Shown piece after piece: positions 9,801-13,400 of a DNA stretch of 15,669 nucleotides; within the stretch, counting starts at the first letter, position 1, and each line of letters begins with the position of its first letter. The notes below the pieces were generated by a model. It ran no database searches. It worked only from the letters and a program-made list of their open reading frames with translations, and was not told the origin of the DNA. Location of the stretch: NCBI GenBank assembly GCA_013042695.1, contig JABDPQ010000358.1, forward strand, positions 1 through 15,669. The letters run 5' to 3'. The translations under genes and the position numbers were made by a program. Source of the DNA: Desulfobacterales bacterium. GTDB lineage: Bacteria > Desulfobacterota > Desulfobulbia > Desulfobulbales > Desulfocapsaceae.

Positions 9801-9895
9801 TTAGTAAACCAGTTCCTACACAAGAAGCCACGGAACTCTTCCAGACCGGTATTAAACACCAGATTGGTCTTTGGAAAGAGTATGAGGCTGCCTGA
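6851..9895 (+). CDS. Membrane sensor PAS-GGDEF-GGDEF(degenerate)-EAL, putative bifunctional c-di-GMP enzyme
   Basis: 1014 residues. Membrane segments (about 9-30 and 146-168) flank a periplasmic domain with HLANW and VQIPIFRGQELWATVEI, homologous to the kinase at 2020. Next come PAS (about 183-300) and a helical linker (300-330). GGDEF-1 (about 328-488) has an intact GGEEF (411-415), metal residues D370 in CDIDHF, and an I-site R402-x-x-D405 six residues before the motif, so it is predicted to be an active, product-inhibited diguanylate cyclase. A linker with coiled coil (about 535-560) leads to GGDEF-2 (about 562-735), whose motif is GQEDF (653-657) with an insertion after RSMD; it is probably inactive. 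The EAL domain (about 745-1000) keeps E782, N841, E873, D903/D904, K924, E960 and Q980. The ATG at 6851 has no clear Shine-Dalgarno; homology with the kinase N-terminus supports it. The gap to the previous gene is 36 bp, suggesting one operon. Confidence 0.93.
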   Translation: MRITPATRISFGLVALTISLLLLGKMLGIAPDRTSTIVESRKTLSEALAIQFSAAAQRGDFPLIRETLESMVERDSEITSAAVRDLHGELLAEAGNHLANWQPPANGKSTPTHVQIPIFRGQELWATVEISFPPLWVNNLVKSFKNSYLSLILFISFTGFAGYFLLIKKTLRELDPSSVIPGRVQAAFDVLKEGVLILDEKEHVVLANQAFSELIDKPAADLIGFKGSELGWKGFNTPFQKEKLPWMEVLNGATTSTGVRLILDRPNSADPTLIANAAPVLDGKGKRRGVLVTLDNITDVEMKNRELSQVVNKLQMTTDDVQTKNKELEFLATHDPLTLLLNRRALNQKFEKAFLDAQVTEGELACVMCDIDHFKAVNDRYGHATGDKVIKMVAGLLQKNFREHDLVGRYGGEEFCIVLPNIDLKMASEISNRIRQAIKQDTSSGVQVTISFGISALTSNVHNSSELANQADKALYIAKESGRNRVVCWGDDEVQEFASSVATAPVSLPTLVKSSDDVRLSAEATGQQELSENTDEVQRLNLRLRELEELAEKRSQELEHYTAYDVETGLPTRTLFHDRVSQALMRGRRYENIVAVLSISVDAVQRISETLGHEAGEWLFKEIGKRLTKVIRSMDTVAKLPATSLTPTVSRLGQEDFGVLLTDIEEVNAITWIVKRILNSLEKAFDLDGNEIYTTTNIGISIYPHDGESPEELERNAAAAKSHSKKHLGANQYYFYSDAIHAASIKHLQVENQLRRAIKDDEFLLHYQPKINTSTGEIVGVEALIRWDNPKSGLVAPYEFIPIAEYSGLITQIGDWVLSTACRQVRTWLDMGITHCTVAVNFSNKQFRQKNLSSRISNLLKENRLNPEHLVVEVTENSMMENIDSSLKILHEIREMGINIALDDFGTGYSSLSYLKNFPVSYVKIDRSFIADIETNDRDATMVKSIINMAHGMDLKVTAEGVENETQVSMLYDFGCDEMQGFLFSKPVPTQEATELFQTGIKHQIGLWKEYEAA

Positions 9896-9915
9896 TCGAT
9901 CTTCTTCATGAATCG

Positions 9916-9960
9916 GGTGGCAGATGATGATTGTAATCTTTACTCATTCTGATGGCCACC
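9916..9960 (+). terminator. Weak imperfect hairpin after the operon; doubtful terminator
   Basis: GGTGGC (9916-9921) is complementary to GCCACC (9955-9960); the stem can be extended by AGA (9922-9924) with TCT (9948-9950) across a 4-base bulge. The loop is long and no T-run follows directly (the next is TTTT at 9973-9976). It could be an RNA end-stabilising structure or a poor terminator of the sensor operon. Confidence 0.25.
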
Positions 9961-9975
9961 AACAGAATACGGTTT

Positions 9976-9991
9976 TGTAACTGAAATTACA
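9976..9991 (+). promoter_or_regulatory. TGTAA-N6-TTACA dyad, CRP/FNR-family-like operator candidate
   Basis: A perfect 5-bp inverted repeat with a 6-bp spacer has the geometry of CRP-family sites (TGTGA-N6-TCACA). It lies about 455 bp before the adhesin start and about 120 bp before the candidate -35 at 10095. The symmetry is visible; the regulator is inferred. Confidence 0.3.
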
Positions 9992-10004
9992 TGTTGCGTT
10001 TATT

Positions 10005-10016
10005 AATTACGTAATT
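10005..10016 (+). repeat. 12-bp perfect palindrome AATTACGTAATT
   Basis: The palindrome AATTACGTAATT is self-complementary. Its right arm GTAATTT (10011-10017) also pairs with AAATTAC (9984-9990) to form an alternative 7-bp stem overlapping the TGTAA-N6-TTACA dyad. AT-rich DNA yields such palindromes by chance, so it is only a candidate protein-binding site. Confidence 0.3.
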
Positions 10017-10094
10017 TTTCAACCATTTCTCAGTTCGCTGTACTTCTTTTCTTTCTAAATTGCTTATTTCATTACTTTCCATCATTTCTATTTT

Positions 10095-10122
10095 TTGGAA
10101 TATTTATTGCATTTGTTACACT
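10095..10122 (+). promoter_or_regulatory. Candidate promoter for the adhesin leader RNA
   Basis: TTGGAA (10095-10100), a 16-bp spacer and TACACT (10117-10122) preceded by TG at 10114-10115 give an extended -10 arrangement. Transcription would start near 10129, about 55 bases before the riboswitch-like structure. Each hexamer has four of six consensus bases, so this is a weak call supported mainly by its position. Confidence 0.3.
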
Positions 10123-10184
10123 GCGATAACTCCTTGATGGTGAACAAATATTGTTTTTCGCTCGTTATGACATCAATGCGTTTT

Positions 10185-10270
10185 ATCAAGAAAAAGCCAA
10201 AACCGTCGTAAGGCGGAGGCGAAAAGCTTTGTCTGCATTAAGAGATAGACGGATGGTCTGGTTGATCGAA
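10185..10270 (+). ncRNA. Class I c-di-GMP (GEMM-I)-like riboswitch, divergent
   Basis: In order as in GEMM-I: GCCAAAACC (10196-10204; family GGCAAACC); a 5-bp stem CCGTC/GGCGG (10203-10216) capped by the GNRA tetraloop GTAA (10208-10211); GGCGAAAAGC (10218-10227; family GACGCAAAGC); a second stem GTCT/AGAC (10231-10234/10247-10250) followed by GGATGGTC, where the family has the tetraloop-receptor arm and AGCCGG; and a closing TGGTTGATCG (10259-10268; family GGTTGCCG). Departures: the base equivalent to ligand-contacting G20 appears to be C, extra A bases sit in the junctions, and the closing helix is reduced (three of five family pairs; ATCAA 10185-10189 with TTGAT 10262-10266 is an alternative). 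It may be a variant-ligand, weakened or decayed riboswitch. It lies 163 bases before the adhesin ATG. The similarity is by eye only. Confidence 0.5.
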
Positions 10271-10291
10271 TAATTTGGTTCGTTTGATCCA

Positions 10292-10327
10292 GGATGCAAT
10301 TCATCCAATTTATGTACAGGCTTTTTT
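10292..10327 (+). promoter_or_regulatory. Hairpin plus T-run; possible expression platform
   Basis: GGATG (10292-10296) and CATCC (10302-10306) form a 5-bp stem with a 5-base loop; a T6 run follows at 10322-10327, 15 bases later, which is too far for a standard intrinsic terminator. GGCTTTTT (10319-10326) is perfectly complementary to AAAAAGCC (10191-10198) at the 5' edge of the riboswitch-like element, so ligand-dependent alternative pairing is conceivable. Confidence 0.3.
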
Positions 10328-10336
10328 AAAAACAGT

Positions 10337-10362
10337 TGACATATAGTGACAACAACATGACA
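10337..10362 (-). promoter_or_regulatory. Three helically phased TGTCA repeats (Pho-box-like)
   Basis: On the + strand TGACA occurs at 10337-10341, 10347-10351 and 10358-10362. Read on the minus strand these are TGTCA motifs spaced 11 and then 10 bp, with TTGTCAT and TTGTCAC contexts. This matches the direct-repeat geometry of OmpR/PhoB-family sites. The orientation opposes the downstream gene and the distance to TATAAT at 10404 is not that of a classical Pho promoter, so the regulator is uncertain. Confidence 0.35.
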
Positions 10363-10403
10363 AAAAACGTCAATGCAAATAGTAACTTAAGCCTACATCG
10401 TCG

Positions 10404-10427
10404 TATAATTCAATAATGAGTTGAATT
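10404..10427 (+). promoter_or_regulatory. TATAAT and start-proximal hairpin holding the GAG ribosome-binding sequence
   Basis: TATAAT (10404-10409) overlaps a perfect 7-bp inverted repeat, AATTCAA (10407-10413) and TTGAATT (10421-10427). The 7-base loop TAATGAG contains the only Shine-Dalgarno-like bases (GAG, 10418-10420), 12 bases before the ATG. No acceptable -35 precedes TATAAT. The dyad may be an RNA hairpin tuning translation or a DNA operator. Confidence 0.35.
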
Positions 10428-10432
10428 GCTAA

Positions 10433-13400
10433 ATGGCCTATTTCAAGCCCAGGCATACCTCTCTTCTCTTTGAAGAGCTCGAACCGCGGTTGCTGTTCTC
10501 AGCCGATGGTGCGGAAGCTCTGGCGGCCGAAGCCGTGGAACAGCCAATTCAAGAAGAGCCAGTTATTATTGTTGAAGCTGAACCCGGGGCTGAAGCTGAT
10601 ACAAATGATGCACCCATTGATCAGTCTACTCAATCAGACACGACTTCTACCGATGACAGCAGTGAAGAGAATGGAACCTCTACAGCTGAAAATGACGCCC
10701 CCCAGGAGACCGATACCACTGATTCCCTGAGTGAGGCGCAACAAGATATTTCTGCTGAGCCCACTATCGCCACAACAGAGAATATTCCTGTGAGCGGCGA
10801 GGACGTAACAGAAACGAACCTCGACAGTGAAACCACAACTAATGAGTTGATCCTGATCAACGACAGTGCCAGTGATTATGAACAGCTTGTAGATGCCATC
10901 GAAGTAAATGATGATCTAAATCGTTCCTTCGAAGTTATCATTCTTGACGATGAGCAGAACGGCATTGAGCAGGTTAGTTCAATTCTCGCCGACACCAGTG
11001 ACCTTGATGCCCTCCATATCATCACCCACGGAAAAGAGGGATCACTTGCCCTCGGTTCCGACTGGCTTGACACCGATGATTTATTGGCTAACAAAGATGC
11101 TGTCAGTGCCTGGAATGAATCCTTCACTGAAAATGGAGACATTCTTCTCTATGGTTGCAATATTTCCTCAAACGACAGCAATAGCCTGACAACAACGCTT
11201 TCAGCACTCACTGATGCTGATGTCGCTTCCTCGGATGATATAACTGGCCATACTGATCTAGGCGGCGACTGGCAACTGGAGCACACCTCCGGAGACATAG
11301 AGACGGATGTCGCTCTAGACAGCTCAGCTCAAAACGAATGGAGGGCAACCTTAGCCCCTGATGCAGGCTATGGTGTTTTCTCAAACACTTCAGCTACTCC
11401 GAGATTCACCTACTGGAATGGAAGCAGTTTTGCTATTGCCGATGATACGGATACACTCAATGCCCGTTATCGCATCATGCAGGGTGCTGACGCACCTACC
11501 CGGGATGAGAAGATTGTAGTTGGAGTCGATGCAGCCGGAGTCGTTACCGGTGAGATCAGTAACGGCAGTGGTTGGAACATGTTCTCCCTCGGGAATCTGG
11601 GAGAGGTTAGCGAGGATTACTGGTACGGTGTCGACGTTGCTTATGAACAACTAAGCGGTGATGCGGTTGTTGTCTGGAATGATAATGCACAAGCAAGTGG
11701 AGATAAACTGAGATACGCCGTATGGAACGGCAGTACCTGGAGCACCTCACCAACCAGCATCAGTGCGTATTCCGGAAACGAACCCCAGAATATGAAACTG
11801 GCTTTCGATCCAGGTTCAGACACTATGGCACTTGTTGTCAATGATGTCACCGCCGATGATTACGTCTTGATTTGGGACGGAACGAGCTGGGGAAACGGGC
11901 TGACACTTGATACATCTGGGACGTCGGAATCAGACCAGTCGGCAATTTCGGTCGCTTTTGAGGCACAGACCGGCAAGGCAATGGTGATGTACGGCAAAGA
12001 TGCAGATCCAGATGTTTATTACCGGGTATGGGATGGGAGTGATTGGGCGGATGAGGCGAGTCTGACAGCGGCAGCAGGAGCGACAGGTGAAGCCAGGTGG
12101 ATAACCTCTGCCACCGATATGGGCTCAAACCGTATTGCAGTTGGAATAACCACTTCCATCAATGAGGCCTGGGTAGCAATCTGGGACGGCAGCAGCTGGG
12201 AGACCCCACAGGAGATTGGCACGACCACCACCGGCCTGATCTATCCCAATCTTGCCGTCGGTTTTGAGAGTACAACCGGTCATGCCCTTGCCACCTATGG
12301 TGAGGGAACCCAGACAGCATTTCGATACCGCACCTGGGATGATGTTGGCAAATGGTCAAATGAGCAGACCGGAACTGACCTCGGTGCTGTCTCAAACAGC
12401 ATGACCCTGGACAGCAGTCCGACAAGTGATCAGCTGATGCTCTCCGTCCAGGATGAGAACAGCGATCTGCATTATTTAGCCTGGAATGGCAATAGCTGGG
12501 AACCCGACAATCTCCTATCGTCAGATACTGGAGAAATAAAAAATCAACCATTTGTATTTATCTATGATCAGGACGGTATGCTGGTTGAACCCAATGCTGC
12601 CCCAGTCAACAGTGTGCCGGCTACCCAGAATACAGCCATTGACACCTTTGTCGTTTTCAGCAGTGGTAACGGCAATCTGATCAGTATAAGCGATAGTGAT
12701 GATACCAGTGTTGAGGTAACTCTCGATGCCACTGAAGGTGCCATTACCCTCAACGGGATCAGCGGGTTGAGTTTCAGCGACGGTAGTGGTACCAGCGACG
12801 ACGCCATGACCTTCAGCGGCCTGCTGACAGATGTTAACAATGCTCTGGACGGGCTGCAGTTTATCCCAACGCTTGGGTTTGAGGGCTTCGGCAGAATTCA
12901 GATCAGCACCACAGATTATGGCAAAGGCGGTACTGGAACTCCAAAGAGTGATGTTGACTCCGTAACAATTGAAATTGGCGACGTCAACAGCGCTCCCGTA
13001 AACAATATTCCAGGGGCACAAACCATTGATCAGAACGGTATGCTGTTGTTCTCTGCTGCCACCGGAACGGCGATTTCGATCAGTGACGTTGATGCCGGCG
13101 GTAATGAGCTTGAAGTTACCCTGAATGCCACCAACGGAACAGTCAATCTCTCGGGAACCGCTGGCTTGACTTTTACCACGGGCACTGGCACCGGTGATGG
13201 AGATATGGTCTTCACCGGTGCCATAAACGATATCAACAGTGTCTTGGAAGGCGCCACCTTTATTTCCGATCCTGGTTTCACCGGATTAGCAAGCCTGCAG
13301 ATCACCACCGATGACCTCGGCCACAGTGGCGCTGGCGGTGCACAGAACGATACCGATACCATATCTATCACCGTTGCCGTACCCGACCATACCCTGTGGA

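Larger units (their letters stand above)
9896..10432 (+). other. 537-bp AT-rich intergenic leader of the second adhesin gene
   Basis: No plausible coding region is seen on either strand. The stretch is AT-rich with a pyrimidine-rich tract around 10030-10095. It contains an imperfect inverted repeat just after the upstream gene, two short dyads, a weak promoter candidate, a riboswitch-like structure, a short hairpin, phased TGTCA motifs and a hairpin beside the start codon (each listed separately). This length and density of signals suggests that the downstream giant gene has its own regulated promoter and a long 5' leader. Confidence 0.7.

Noticed and set aside
10185..10330. CRISPR array, attachment site or insertion-sequence end in the intergenic region
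   Set aside because: There are no evenly spaced identical repeats with unique spacers, no transposase or integrase, and no target-site duplication.
10336..10341. Perfect TTGACA as a -35 element
   Set aside because: No reasonable -10 lies 16-18 bp downstream (the bases are around gacaaa), and the hexamer is part of the phased TGACA repeat.
10470..10730. 86-residue + strand frame starting in the adhesin N-terminus
   Set aside because: It is out of frame with the LEPR-XLL/DUF4347 reading, which runs from 10433 without a stop.
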